Below, one piece after another: positions 1-11,344 of a stretch of DNA of 64,000 nucleotides. Source of the DNA: Phymorhynchus buccinoides (Eukaryota > Mollusca > Gastropoda > Neogastropoda > Raphitomidae); contig CM065704.1 of the NCBI GenBank assembly GCA_017654935.2, positions 26,991,720-27,055,719 of the forward strand, written 5' to 3'. Made by a program: the position numbers and the translations under genes. Under the pieces are notes generated by a model. The model made no database searches. It was not told the origin of the DNA and saw only the letters and a list, made by a program, of their open reading frames with translations. Every line of letters begins with the position of its first letter. Position 1 is the first letter of the stretch.

Positions 1-1345
1 CGTCTTCCCAAACATAAAACGACTGATACATTTTATCAGCTATGCCTACTACCATCAGATAAACTCCCATCAGGAAATCAGACACACACAAATAGAGAAC
101 AAAGACACTGAAGCCTGGAGAACCACCGCCTTTTAGAGAAGACACACGGAACATAAAACTCACACCATTTCCTATCAAAGCTAAACTGCTGAAGAGAGCT
201 AAACAGATTCTGTAAGCAGTAGACCTCAGCAGATCCAGGCAGGAAGACAAATCGTCTTGTGGTGCTTGACAGCTGCTGAGACCCGGGAGAAGTTCGGCTG
301 CACAACATACTTTATAGTTGTCAGCATAAACAGTGTGCATTTGGTCCAGACCTGAAAACAGATTTTTCTCAATGCTTGCCAATGCATTTCCTCTCAGATC
401 CAGAGTCTCAAGACTTCTCATTGGTTCAAAACCTGAACCGGTCACATACTCTATGCCATTATGTGACAGATTGAAGTGTGTAACTTCTGGAAACAGAAGG
501 GCAGTACTTCGATCAAAATTGTAAATACCGGTCCATGACAGATCAAGATTTCTTATTCCAGGGAAAATTACTGATGTGTTCGCACCTAGTGACACTGTCA
601 TTGGATTATCAGATAAAAACAATGATTTTATGTTTGGACTATACAATAATAACCCCATGGGAACACCAACCAGTTTGTTGAAACTTAAGTCAAGGATGAT
701 CAGATTGGACAATGCTATATCAGAAACATTTGTTAGTTGACTGTCAGCCAGACTGAGGTAGACGAGCATTGGGTTGGCTGACAGTTCAGCCAGGGTCATC
801 CCACTGCCTCTCCCATTCAGATACCTCAGTTCAGGATGACCGTGGGCAGGGAAAGGTCGCTGACAGGTGAAGGCCAGACCATGACACACACAGTGCTCTG
901 GGCAGTGCTGGTCACACAACAGCTCATCATCTGACCGAGGACAATGGTTGATGCCATCACACACCCGACTGGGATGAACACATATCCTGGAATGAAAACA
1001 TTGGTAATGTCCAGGGCAGGTGTAGGTGTCACAGTCTGTTTCGTCCTCGTGGTCTGGGCAGTCGTACAGACCGTTACACCTGGTAAAGGTGGGCAGACAG
1101 TGTCCATCATCTGCACACTGGTAGTAAGTGTCTGGACACAACTGGAGGGATGGGGGCTGTCCGTCCTGTGCAGTTGGCAGAGGGGTGATGGTGGTGCTGC
1201 CATTTCTTGTAAAGTCAATCACAGCTGTCTCAGCTGATACGTGGTGGGTTTCTCTCCATTCTTCACTTATCATGGGACATCTGATTTCGTCCTCTTCATT
1301 GATACAGTCTATCTGTCCGTCACATATCTGGCCAGTTGTATAGCA
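1..1345 (-). CDS. GRL101-like receptor, terminal exon (left copy, cut by window edge)
   Basis: This is the LDLa-LRR part of a leucine-rich-repeat GPCR of the Lymnaea GRL101 family, a plasma-membrane receptor. The exon opens after an acceptor ending ttatttcacag at 1,346 and reads leftward off the window before the transmembrane part is complete. Three LDLa modules (CDG..DC, CNGLYDCPDHEDETDC, CDGINHCP) are followed by an LRR N-cap (CPEHCVCHG), LRRs and the first helix region. Compared by eye with 31,726-33,756 it stays open: most differences are single substitutions, several silent, and the one length change near 850 is three bases, adding one residue. That suggests a living allele or paralogue rather than a pseudogene. 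No stop falls in frame within the window, so the C-terminus lies outside it. Confidence 0.85.
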
Positions 1346-1875
1346 CTGTGAAATAATGTGAAACATTAATACAATTTTTGATCAAAGAAACCACAAGCCA
1401 TTTCAAGCCACATTTGTACAGTGCATGGAGGGTTGGTAGTGTTTTGTGGTATAGTTTGTTCATAAACATTAATACAATGTTACGCATCACAATAAAAACT
1501 TATCTTCATTTGACATTATGAAAATACGGATTTAAAAGAAGGGGATTGATATATAAATTAGTATTGGCTATTTCTAATTACATAGACTTTAAACATTCTG
1601 GAACTGGGTATTGTGAGGATTCATATGCCATCATTTTTATTGCTATAAAAATTAATGGTCTTTGCAAGTCTCTGTGCTACTACGTAGACAGTTCTTCGTG
1701 TGCAAAATTTACAATCCAAACAATGCATTATGATATGAAACAAAAAGAGGATAACCTGAAAAGATGGGGTTTGTTGCAAAATCGGATGAATTTGTAATGT
1801 GAATCGGCACAATAGTGTAAGTGTGAGACAACAAAGTTGGTGCAACGCGAGATAACAACGCGAGGGAGACAGAGA

Positions 1876-1879
<4 letters not shown>

Positions 1880-1965
<86 letters not shown>

Positions 1966-1978
1966 CAGACAGACAGAC

Positions 1979-2076
<98 letters not shown>

Positions 2077-2098
2077 GACAGAGAGAGATAGAGAGATG
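1880..2098. repeat. (GA)n / (GACA)n compound microsatellite in intron
   Basis: A pure GA tract of about 80 bases passes into GACA repeats to about 2,085. It sits in the intron between the LDLa exon and the terminal exon. The right copy has the same array at 34,288-34,508 with a different GA/GACA balance. The long Ser-Leu, Arg-Glu and Thr-Asp reading frames here are repeat translations, not genes. Confidence 0.95.
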
Positions 2099-2218
2099 AG
2101 AGAGTACAAATAAAAATAATTACAGCCAAAAAAACCAACGATAAAAATGCAACATACAGATGACAAATAAAAAGAAACAAAACCATGCCACAAAAAAGAA
2201 TCACAGATAGATGTTAAC

Positions 2219-2834
2219 CTGTTTACTGTTCCCACACTGCTGAGCTCCAATTTCCTGACAAGGAGTGAACTCACAGAACGACTCGTCACTGTTGTCACCA
2301 CAGTCCTGTTGGTGGTCACAAACAAACGTGTATGACACGCGTCCACGTACTGTCGCGCATGCGTAGGACGGAGGAAGTGACGTCATCCCTGGTGCAGGAC
2401 AGGAAGAAGCAGAAGGAATGTCCCAGCTGTGACTGTCGGAACCAAACTGCACACCACCACTGCCCCAGCACACACTTCCACCATCACAGGCCAGAAAGGA
2501 ATGGGTGTTGTGGTTAGACGGGCAGGTAACAAACTTCGAGGTAAAAGAAGTAGTACTTGTATTGAGCCAGGCAGGCTTCAATTTTCTTCCAATGTTCGTT
2601 GACTGGCCTATTTTGCAGAGGAAGTGCGGCACGTACAGTTTTGCATGAAGCATGCAATCCCACAGCACAAACGTTGTACCCCATCGATATATATAATGCG
2701 CAAACTCTGGAGTTGGTAAGAACGATTTTCCTAACCCACCGCAACTGGATCTAAAAAACACATCTGGTTTAAACAAAGTTGGGGTCACACCATGGGCCAA
2801 TGTTCCGTCCATCCATACAAAGCTTTTCCTATAC
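2219..2834 (-). CDS. GRL101-like receptor exon: C-type lectin second half + LDLa (left copy)
   Basis: A 616-nt internal exon between an acceptor (cccatag) at 2,835 and a donor GTTAAC at 2,218. The first third completes a C-type lectin domain (SFVWMDGTLA near the start, then WDCMLHAKLYVPHFLCK). A Ser/Pro/Thr-rich linker and an LDLa module (FVCDHQQDCGDNSDESFC) follow, and the start of a further LDLa is completed by the next exon. The exon is the same length as its partner at 34,636-35,251, with no frame-breaking difference seen. It starts with one base of a split codon and ends at phase 0, which fits both neighbours. Confidence 0.8.
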
Positions 2835-2898
2835 CTATGGGAAAAGTCAAACAGAAAGCTTTTTGATTTGCGCAGTAATGTGATTAAGTTAGGGTTTT

Positions 2899-3008
<110 letters not shown>

Positions 3009-3262
3009 GCCAAAATGTATGAACAGTTTTCTTTTACCTAAATAATTTGGCTAGTATTATTTGTGCAGCATCTGCTGACAACAATCTGATACTGTTGCAT
3101 GAAGTAGGCAAACATACTTGTTATAAGGAAACAGTTTGCTTCAAACAATTTGTTTCTGGTGCTTTTGTTCTCGATTATGAACCATGGCCAATCAGAATGA
3201 GCTCATTTTACGACCGAGAGTAACAAAATAAGTACATCAATGGTAGTAGCGATCTAGGCGAC

Positions 3263-3450
3263 GTCAATCCGATCTTCACATCATACTGATGATGCTTCCA
3301 GAGGATGCGGATGACATCAGAGATATTGTCGCGTGATGTAAAGCTTGCCAGGTGACCTCCTTTCTCTTGACACAATTGGTTGGCTTCATAGTGCGACGTT
3401 TGTATCTTCCATCCAAGAACGTAGCACTTGTCTCCGGATTCAAATCCTTC
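3263..3450 (-). CDS. GRL101-like receptor exon: C-type lectin first half (left copy)
   Basis: A 188-nt exon between an acceptor (catcttcag) and a GTCGCC donor. It encodes the first half of a C-type lectin-like domain: GDKCYVLGWKIQTSHYEAN, then LCQEKGGHLASF (the typical helix-2 signature) and ending VKIGLT. It begins at phase 0 and ends two bases into a codon, matching the single base that opens the exon at 2,834. Such a domain would bind sugar or protein ligands outside the cell. The donor is not a strong consensus, but the same join works in both copies and in the orphan exon at 12,977. Confidence 0.75.
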
Positions 3451-4610
3451 CTGAAGATGAAAACAGACACAATAACGGAGAAATGAAGCAGACACATTAA
3501 CTGATAAATAGGATGGAAACGGTAGGTTGTAAAATAATCATCCTGTTTTTGTTTTTTGCTCCTTTTCCCCCTCTATGAATGAAAATAGTAATGCAGATCG
3601 ACTTGTTGGGGACATTTTGACGCTTGTCATCATTGATTTTATGTGATGTAACTTGTTGCGAGTATTGATTGCTAGCGTGTTCTATAGCTGGATTTGTTTC
3701 TGTTACCATTTAATTCTTATCAGATTATCTCCCTCTTAGCGGAAGACGGGAACGCATCAAAACAGCTGAATCGTTCAAACTAATCCAACAAACTGAAAAT
3801 TAGTATGAACAGACTCACGAGAGCGTATTTAACATTTCCTGACGTACGGACATCAACATTTATGAGTCTATCGTTGTTTATTTGGTATTTTAAAATTGGT
3901 AGCTAAGCAGACAAAAAATGGAGGGCCGCCATTGAAAAAGAAGTCGCAGATAATGCTTCTTCAACAAATCTTGTTTGGAAAAAATAAACTTAGCACGAAA
4001 ATATCTTTTTTTTTTACCGCACATTATGTTTCTTTTACGTTTAATTTAGTAAAATACAGCATTATTATTTTTATATTCTATTATTTTATTACACATCCTT
4101 TTCATGGTAACAATCAGGTTTTGAAAGCAGTCCCGGAACAAATGTAAGAACGAAAGTAAGATGACGCCAATGGCGCAAAGGTCCTTTTCGTTATAAATCC
4201 TAATCAAGTCATTAATCGCATTATAGTGTTACGCAGTTTTTATTCCCAATCGATTACAAGCGAGGTGAGTAATGTAAAGTGATTACGATTGTGCTTGTTG
4301 TAGTAATGTGGACATGGGTACACTGATAGACTAAGGCCCTTGACCTTGCAACCCGATCTGAATTGAAAGAAACAGTTTACACAGTAGATACTGTACAATC
4401 TTCTTCTTCTTCTTCCTCCTCTTAGTCTCTTCTTCTTCGTCTTCTTCTTCATTCTTATGTTAAAAGGCCATGGTCCACCGAGCTGACCATTCTGGCCCCT
4501 TTTCTTGGTTTTAGTTGAACATCTAGATCTAGTTTCTGAACCTGCCAGAATATTGTATGAGGTGAGCATACTCAGCTAGAGATAGCGATTGTGTATAAAG
4601 CAAATGAGCA
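3451..4610. other. intron sequence of left receptor copy, no gene seen
   Basis: AT-rich sequence matching 35,831-36,950 closely up to about 4,150, then with growing numbers of small insertions and deletions. A short TTC-rich stretch lies at 4,400-4,450. I see no coding exon, tRNA or transposon end. Confidence 0.6.
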
Positions 4611-4614
4611 TGTG

Positions 4615-5026
4615 CTCGCGCGCGCGCGCCGCCGTGTGTGTGTGTTGTGTGGTGTGTGTGCGTGCGTGTGTGTGTGTGTTGTGTGTGCGTGTGCGCTTAT
4701 GCGCTCGTATTTGTGTGTTTGTGTGTCCGTGGTGTGTGTTGCACACGTGTGTGTTTTGTCTCTCACAGTCCCTCTAGTGTGTGTGTTGGGGGGGGTGGGG
4801 GGTGGGGTGGTGGTGGTGGTGTGTGTAGATTATCTAGATGTGTGTTTGTGTCCTCGTGTGTGGGTGTGCGTGATGAGTGGTGTGTTGTTTGTTTGTGTGA
4901 GTGTCTGTAGTGATGTGTCGTTTATATCTATGTGTATGTCTGTGGTGGAGTCCTCTGTTTGTGATGTTGTGTGGTGTGTGTGTGTGATGTGTGAGAGAGA
5001 GAGAGAGAGAGGAGTAGGAGAGTGAA

Positions 5027-5077
<51 letters not shown>

Positions 5078-5092
5078 AGAGAGGAGAGAGAG
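4615..5092. repeat. eroded (GT)n and (GA)n microsatellites
   Basis: GT-rich sequence with many single-base breaks, a G-rich patch at 4,789-4,822, then GA tracts from about 4,990. The right copy (36,951-37,413) is a much cleaner (GT)n-Gn-(GT)n-(GA)n array in the same order. The breaks look like read errors rather than old mutations, because the unique flanks are broken in the same way. Confidence 0.85.
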
Positions 5093-5099
5093 AGGGATG

Positions 5100-5480
5100 T
5101 GCCGTTAATGTACCAACCCCTCCCTCCCCCTCTTTTCTGTGACTCGCACTAATAGTATTTTGTTGAGGTCTTCACCCTGGCTTAAGGACTCCAGGGTCAT
5201 CCCAACAGCTGAAGCCCTGAACCTACGGTACAAATACCCCAGCATAGGGCTAGACACATTTACTTGTGATCCGTTTTTGATTCCCCGCCACGAGAGCAGC
5301 CCACACTCCGACTTCGGGGAAATTAATATATTAATTGGTTTGCTTGCTGAGGGAGTGTCCGTGACTGAAATCTTTGGTAGTATAACAATTGTTAGCAGGG
5401 CAATTGTCTAACCAGTAATCCAACCATTTTATCTGCTAAGCTGGATAGGGGCTAAGAGGGAAATAACATCATTTTGGGCA
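5100..5480. other. non-coding spacer, left copy
   Basis: Matches 37,420-37,800 with frequent one-base indels. No protein or RNA feature is recognised. Confidence 0.5.
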
Positions 5481-7040
5481 GATACATATTTTTATTATGG
5501 CTTTATTGTGCAGACTGACAGTGAATTATAAGTAATATAAGTCCTTTCACAGTTTTTTAGCTTTTTTCACTTACCTTTAAAAAAAGTTATGCTTATTTTT
5601 AACCCTCATTGGTCCCCTAGCCTTTTTTTGTTAATTTTATAACTATGTGATCCAATGCTTCTGGGACACTGAAGGAGATTGAATGCTGACATTAAAATGT
5701 CACTACATCCTCAATCGCAAACACCCTATAAGAAACGATCATGCCAAATGGCATGCTTTGTTATGATGAATGCCAACACTACTTTCTGCAATCAAAATGC
5801 CTTATGGCACCGAAGGGGTTAAGTCTGATTTGACAGTATCTCTACATCATAATGGATAAGCCACCATAAGAACCACATGTTAAATTCATGGTTGTTACAT
5901 GAAAATTACCCACTCTAATTTGTTTGGGAAAATAAACTAACTTCTCTTCGGCGATCAAAATGCCTTGGTACTGAATGGCCTAAAGGCTGAGTTGCGAAAT
6001 ATTTCCTGCATCATAATTTGATAAACAAACCATAAGAATTAATCATGCAAATTTTTGCTTATTTTTGAAAATAGCCACTCTAGATGTTTTTTAATTTAAC
6101 TGGCCACGATCAAAATGCCCTTATCGCACTGGAAGGGGTTACAGTCTTGATTGAAAATTCCCTACATCAGAAATTGTTAAACCACCATAAAAAAATGTTC
6201 ATGATCAATTTTCAGTTCTTGTTTCTTGAATGCATACCATCTAGAAGTTTATTTACTTTATTACCTGGTTTGCCAATCAGTGTTTTTGGCATTTGACGGG
6301 TTAAAGGCTGAATTGCCAAATGTTCCTACGTAAGGATTTAACGAGACACCATAAGAGGAAATTTATCTGGCAAAGTTTTTCATGCTTGTTTTATATGTAA
6401 AGTGCGCAATACTAACTTTTTTAGGAATTAAAATTCCGCTAATAATACTGCTTGCATCTAATGGTTACAGGCTGAATGCAAAGTATCCCTCCGTCGAAAT
6501 GATTAAAACGCCACACGTAAGAAACCCCAATGCCAATGTTATGCTTGTTCATGAAAATGCCCAAACACTATAATTTTTTGTAAATCAAAATAACTGTTCG
6601 CGATAAAGGCCCTTGGCACTGAAGGGGTTTAAAAGCCTGAATTACAGATTTCCCTACGTCAGAAATAGGAGTCACACACCATAAGAAACTATCGTACTAA
6701 ATGTCATGCTTATACTAAAAATACACCAACACTTAACAAAATTCGTTTATAACATAACTGCCCGTGATAAAAAGGTCTTGTGCACTGACAGGTTTTAATT
6801 GGCTGAATTGAATTGTCCCTCTGTCGAAATCGATAACATGCCATCGAAACCTCTCATTGCCAAATTTTCATGCTTGCTTCATGAAACTGCATACCACTAG
6901 ATTTATTTATTTTTATTTTTTTGCCCCCCAAAATACACTTGGTACTGGAGGGTAAAAGGCTGAATTCCAAATTCCCCTGACGTCGGAAATTGATAACCAC
7001 CAGAAGATACCATCATACAAATCTTCATGCTTGTTGCTTT
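5480..7040. repeat. satellite-like tandem repeat, ~160-bp unit (left copy)
   Basis: About nine diverged head-to-tail units, each with a block like gcactgaaggggttaa followed by ggctgaattg, a 'ccctac.tcagaaat' block, 'accataagaaa' and 'catgcttgtt'. The right copy at 37,800-39,360 is cleaner and gives the period. The array lies in the intron between the LDLa-like exon and the first lectin exon. Confidence 0.85.
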
Positions 7041-7129
7041 AAATGAACAATTTCTGCCATTCTGGCTTCCGCTATCTGTTCCACTGTGTCCCTCTTCTCT
7101 CCTTACTCTCTCCATATAAGCGCACGTGG

Positions 7130-7800
7130 TGTGTTGTGTTGTGTTGTGTGTGTGTGTGTGTGTGTTGTGTGTGTGTATTCACGCGGCGCGCGACTGTGCG
7201 TGTGCGTGTGTCCCCCTTTCGTTCGTGTAATATTTCATTACTCCTACACTGCACTGACCTGCAACTATAACTGACCTATGCGACACTAATACGCTACACT
7301 AAAGCTAACACTGCCCTACCTACACTGACACTGCACTGCACTGCATTAACCAACCTGAACAACTGTAATGCGAATGCAATGCACGCAATCCACTGAATTG
7401 CAATACAAATCTATTGCAATACAAGATACAGCAAATATGATAACACAATGCTATCAATCAATACATACACAATCAATGCAAACACAATACATACCATACA
7501 ATACAATACAATACATACAATCACAATACAATGCACACAGTACATGATGTCACTGTGACACCTGGTGTCTTCACAGTGGTCCCTCATACACCTGTCTCCT
7601 CACACTGCACAAACAGGTTATCCAAACAACCGTACAACACAACACATACAGTACAGTACATTCCCGCACAACCCATACAATACAAATACAGACAACAATA
7701 CAATTACAATACAAACACAAATACAATACATACATACATACAATGCAACCCCACATGCACACAAACTTACATACAATACAATACCAACACAGTACAGTCA
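7130..7800. repeat. (GT)n followed by degraded (CACTA)n/(CAATA)n array with a captured exon piece
   Basis: GT repeats to about 7,220, then C/A/T pentanucleotide repeats, irregular here but clean in the right copy. Between about 7,545 and 7,625 the array is interrupted by a piece matching the tail of the LDLa-like exon (tcacagtggtccctcat...cactgcacaaacagg), as in the right copy. Confidence 0.8.
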
Positions 7801-7807
7801 ATGTCAC

Positions 7808-7970
7808 CTGGTGACGACTGGTGTATCCACAGTGGTCCTCATCTCTGTCTCCTCACACTGCACCAACAGGGTTACATTCCAGGTGGGGCTGTGGCCGCTA
7901 ACATTCCTGCCTTCCATTTGCCCAGGGAAGTTCCAACCGTCCGTTCGGAGCTGAACAGTTTGCTCCTGAG
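7808..7970 (-). pseudogene. LDLa-like exon of left receptor copy, frame-broken
   Basis: Matches the exon at 40,111-40,264 (WNCS..W...L.PHLECN..VQC...DEDHC) but carries several small indels and has no open frame as assembled. Since neighbouring intron DNA shows the same error pattern, the break may be sequence error rather than a true lesion. Donor position and phase appear kept (caccag/gtgacat). Confidence 0.6.
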
Positions 7971-9420
7971 TTTCTTTAAACAAACAAGAGGCCAAAGCCT
8001 TCAAGGCTCACTTCTGTTTTTTATTAACTATAGCCTGCATGGGAATATCCCATGACCATTCCCATGCCTGTTAAGAGAGATTAATAACTGTTGATGTAGA
8101 CACTTGTGCATCTGAAAACGAGATTTTTTTTATTTTACTGTGTACATTAATAATTATTTCTATGCTTAAAATTAACCCCTAACCCCTTTCTTTACACAAT
8201 GTATTATATGGATGTTATATATCTGCGCATGTACATGTGGAGCCCTAATTTTTATTTTGCAAACAAGTAAAATTGAAAAGCATATTGACAAAGTTTTCAG
8301 AAAAACATAGTGACCAATCCCCCCCGATAGCCGAGGGGGAAGGTGGATCATAAACGGACACCTGTAGACTAAGGGTCTCCTAGTCTTTGCCTGTGGGGTC
8401 CTTAGCCTCTGTACTCCCTCTAGAAATTAATAATTGAAGTTTGGCGTTTGATATCCTTTCCCTCTCCCCCCCCCCCCCTCCTTCCGCTTTTCCGCTTAAT
8501 AATCTCCGTTCCCTTCTTCGTCCCTAAAACGACTCGTGATCTTCTTGCTGACTGAAACTCCCACTCTCGCCTTCACACCGATGAAAACATTCTCCCCCCC
8601 CACAAATCATATACATTTCTGTAATATATTTTATATTAGTCCTAATTTTTTATTTTCTTTTCGTTAATTCTCCCCCCCCACCAACAAAGAATCCGCACAC
8701 AAAAACCCCCTCTCATCGCGCAACAAAAGTCAAAAGGTCAAGGCTCACAGCTAGCAAGCTCATCAAAAACCATGTTTGATACCTCACCACATGGACAGTC
8801 ATTTGCACGTGGTGATCAAATCGTCTAGGACTAAGCAAGTAGTCGGTACGTCGAAATGCAGTGAAGATCGACGAACAACTGTGTTTTTGCGCGGGAGATT
8901 TTTTTTGCTCTTATTTTTTTTTTTTTTTTCAAGACTGACATGAATGTGGGCTAAATGTTAAGATACTTCGTCTTGATTATGAAGGCTAAGGAGTGACTCG
9001 TGATTCTCTAGGCCTAGGCTTTGTTGCCGGAACGTTGCCGATAGGCTACAAGTATATGCATGCGAAAGGGAGTAGCCATCTTGGACCCAATGAACACGAT
9101 AGCGGAACCGTTACTCATCAATAGGCGTCAAATAAAAAGCTAGAAACATCCGGGGCCGTTAAACGCACCCTACTCGGTAGACATCCATATTCTTAAGAAT
9201 AAATATATAAGATCTGACGAACGGTTACGAAATGTACCTATATTGCGTAACACACCGTTGAATGGTCTGAAGTCTTGTGTTCTCTTTTTTAAAAAAAGAG
9301 CGGTTTTTTGTACTATCTACATGGAGAGCACAGCTTCTTCTCCAGTATGTATTTCCTAACTGGTTACAACACAACAGGTTAGCAATTAATTACTGACTAT
9401 TTCCTATTCTTCTCTTTCTT
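7971..9420. other. non-coding sequence of left copy
   Basis: Matches roughly 40,265-41,490 of the right copy with many indels, including C-rich tracts at 8,466-8,480 and 8,593-8,602. No gene recognised. Confidence 0.5.
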
Positions 9421-10240
9421 TTGTTCCCTTATGGATGTCTCTGTCCTGTATCTGACTGTTTTGATCGTCATGACTTGAAGGCTCACGTGAAAATCAATTA
9501 TCCTGCTAGTTTTAACCCTCTATCATCTTATGTTTTTTTTGAGAAAATGACAACTTTAAAGTTTCAGTGGAGAGTGAGAGTCTTTGTAATAATAGTAGTA
9601 TAAACCAGGTAGATCGTCCCGCGTTGAACTTTGGCACGTGCTCAAGGTTGTATCAAATGAGGTCAAGGTCGAAAGTGACTGACATGAAAAGGTCATAGAG
9701 ACCCACAAGGTTATGAACTGGGTTGTTTTCCCTCTCCTATTCTGCGTGTAAGAGCGAGTTGCTCCGGTGATAAGTGATACGCAAGCGGTGCTGATTGACC
9801 TTTGCAGGAAGGGAGGGCTTTTTTTTCTTTTTCTTTTAAATTGTAGAACACCCGGGGTTGTATTACCACTTTAAAACAAATGTAGATAAAAGATGAGGCG
9901 GGTGACCGTTTACTGCCACCTGTAGTAAAGAAAGGTTGAGTATATTATAAGGGTAAGACTTGGAAGGGAAGACAGACGCACAGAAATAGCAAGATTATAT
10001 CATTCCTATGACATGCATACAACACGGGACACAGGTATGTGGACACAGTCTTTCACGATAGGCAACACTTCTATCAGAGATAAGGACAGAAAGAACGGTC
10101 AATGTCATAAAACTTAGCCAGTTTATTAGATCACGGTGAGAAGAAGAACATTCTGGTTTAAACTCAACAAGGTTGTTTGTTATTTCTTTATTTCCCCTTT
10201 TATTTGTTTCTTTCTCCTTTTTGGCATATTATTGATTATG
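9421..10240. other. right end of the duplicated segment, near-identical to right copy
   Basis: From 9,600 to about 9,980 the sequence is almost base-for-base the same as 41,670-42,050, in contrast to the indel-rich stretch before it. Recognisable similarity ends near 10,240, where the right copy enters a (GAT)n tract at 42,297. An AGGTCAAGGTC half-site pair lies at 9,660. No gene seen. Confidence 0.7.
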
Positions 10241-10391
10241 ATGGGATTGCACGGAGCGGTGCGCGCTTTTTTTTTTTCGTCTTGTTAATATCTACCCGTT
10301 CTCGTGGATGTCTGAAGTTATTGAGGTGTGATTGCTTGATACCATCGAGGCCTGGGGGCGGGGGGTGTTTCTGTCTCGAGCGGTGGATTTT

Positions 10392-10891
10392 NNNNNNNNN
10401 NNNNNNNNNNNNNNNNNNNNNNNNNNNNNNNNNNNNNNNNNNNNNNNNNNNNNNNNNNNNNNNNNNNNNNNNNNNNNNNNNNNNNNNNNNNNNNNNNNNN
10501 NNNNNNNNNNNNNNNNNNNNNNNNNNNNNNNNNNNNNNNNNNNNNNNNNNNNNNNNNNNNNNNNNNNNNNNNNNNNNNNNNNNNNNNNNNNNNNNNNNNN
10601 NNNNNNNNNNNNNNNNNNNNNNNNNNNNNNNNNNNNNNNNNNNNNNNNNNNNNNNNNNNNNNNNNNNNNNNNNNNNNNNNNNNNNNNNNNNNNNNNNNNN
10701 NNNNNNNNNNNNNNNNNNNNNNNNNNNNNNNNNNNNNNNNNNNNNNNNNNNNNNNNNNNNNNNNNNNNNNNNNNNNNNNNNNNNNNNNNNNNNNNNNNNN
10801 NNNNNNNNNNNNNNNNNNNNNNNNNNNNNNNNNNNNNNNNNNNNNNNNNNNNNNNNNNNNNNNNNNNNNNNNNNNNNNNNNNNNNNNNNNN
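10392..10891. other. assembly gap of exactly 500 N
   Basis: A run of exactly 500 unknown bases, a round-number scaffold placeholder. Reading frames that cross it are meaningless. It lies about 150 bp beyond the end of the duplicated segment. Confidence 0.98.
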
Positions 10892-11335
10892 AGCTAAGAC
10901 TTCTGGAGGGTGTTTTAACTGTGTTCTTTCATGAAAATGTGAATATGACATGAAAACATCTTTCCAAAAGGTATTACATTTAGACTTACTAAACTTTTCA
11001 GGGCCATATATATCAATTAGTTTTATTTCAGGACACACAGAGGCCAAGATCTTATTCCACTTTGCTTTTTCTAAGTATATCTTCCTCATCCACATAATTT
11101 TGAAAGCCTGTATATAAATGTACTTATGTTTGGTATTTCCAAGCCTCCTTTCTCTATCCTGTTTACTGCATAGCATGTTTTGGTTTTGTCTGGCTTATTT
11201 CCCCATACAAATTAAAAACATTTGAGTTGCAACTCTTTTATTTCGTTGTCAGGAGGATTTCGTAAAAGAATCCATAAATATATAAACTTTGAAGGAATGA
11301 CTGATTTTAATAGTGCGACTTTAACAATATATGTG
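10892..11335 (-). mobile_element. non-LTR retrotransposon fragment, L1/Tx1-like RT C-terminal region
   Basis: Minus-strand frames carry the conserved post-RT segment of L1/Tx1-type elements: TYIVKVALLKSVIPSKF, then PPDNEIKELQLKCF, a stop, FVWGNKPDKTKT, EKGGLEIPN, and after a frameshift FWKDVFMSYSHFHE. At least one stop and one frameshift mean it is dead. It is cut by the N gap on its downstream side and ends against a different, oppositely oriented LINE at about 11,340. Clade is inferred from motif order only. Confidence 0.65.
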
Positions 11336-11344
11336 CATACTCTT

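Noticed and set aside
826..1218. Cysteine/Thr-rich minus frames at 826-1,218 and 33,240-33,629
   Set aside because: They are shadows of the LDLa exon in another frame; the receptor frame itself is open and has the domain signatures.
1621..2346. Long Ser/Leu, Arg/Glu and Thr/Asp frames over GA and GACA tracts here and at 12.4, 34.1, 46.1, 51.9, 54.2 and 61.0 kb
   Set aside because: They are translations of microsatellites, with the same pattern in several frames.
7531..8055. Tyr/Asn/Thr-rich frames over the pentanucleotide arrays here and at 39.4-40.3 kb
   Set aside because: A five-base repeat read in all frames gives open but meaningless peptides. Only the embedded exon piece is real coding sequence.
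9421..9603. Small frame conserved between 9,421-9,603 and 41,487-41,672
   Set aside because: It is shared only because the whole segment is duplicated; there are no splice signals or domain.
10177..11176. Long open frames on both strands across 10.2-11.2 kb
   Set aside because: They run through the 500 N; the middle is unknown residues.
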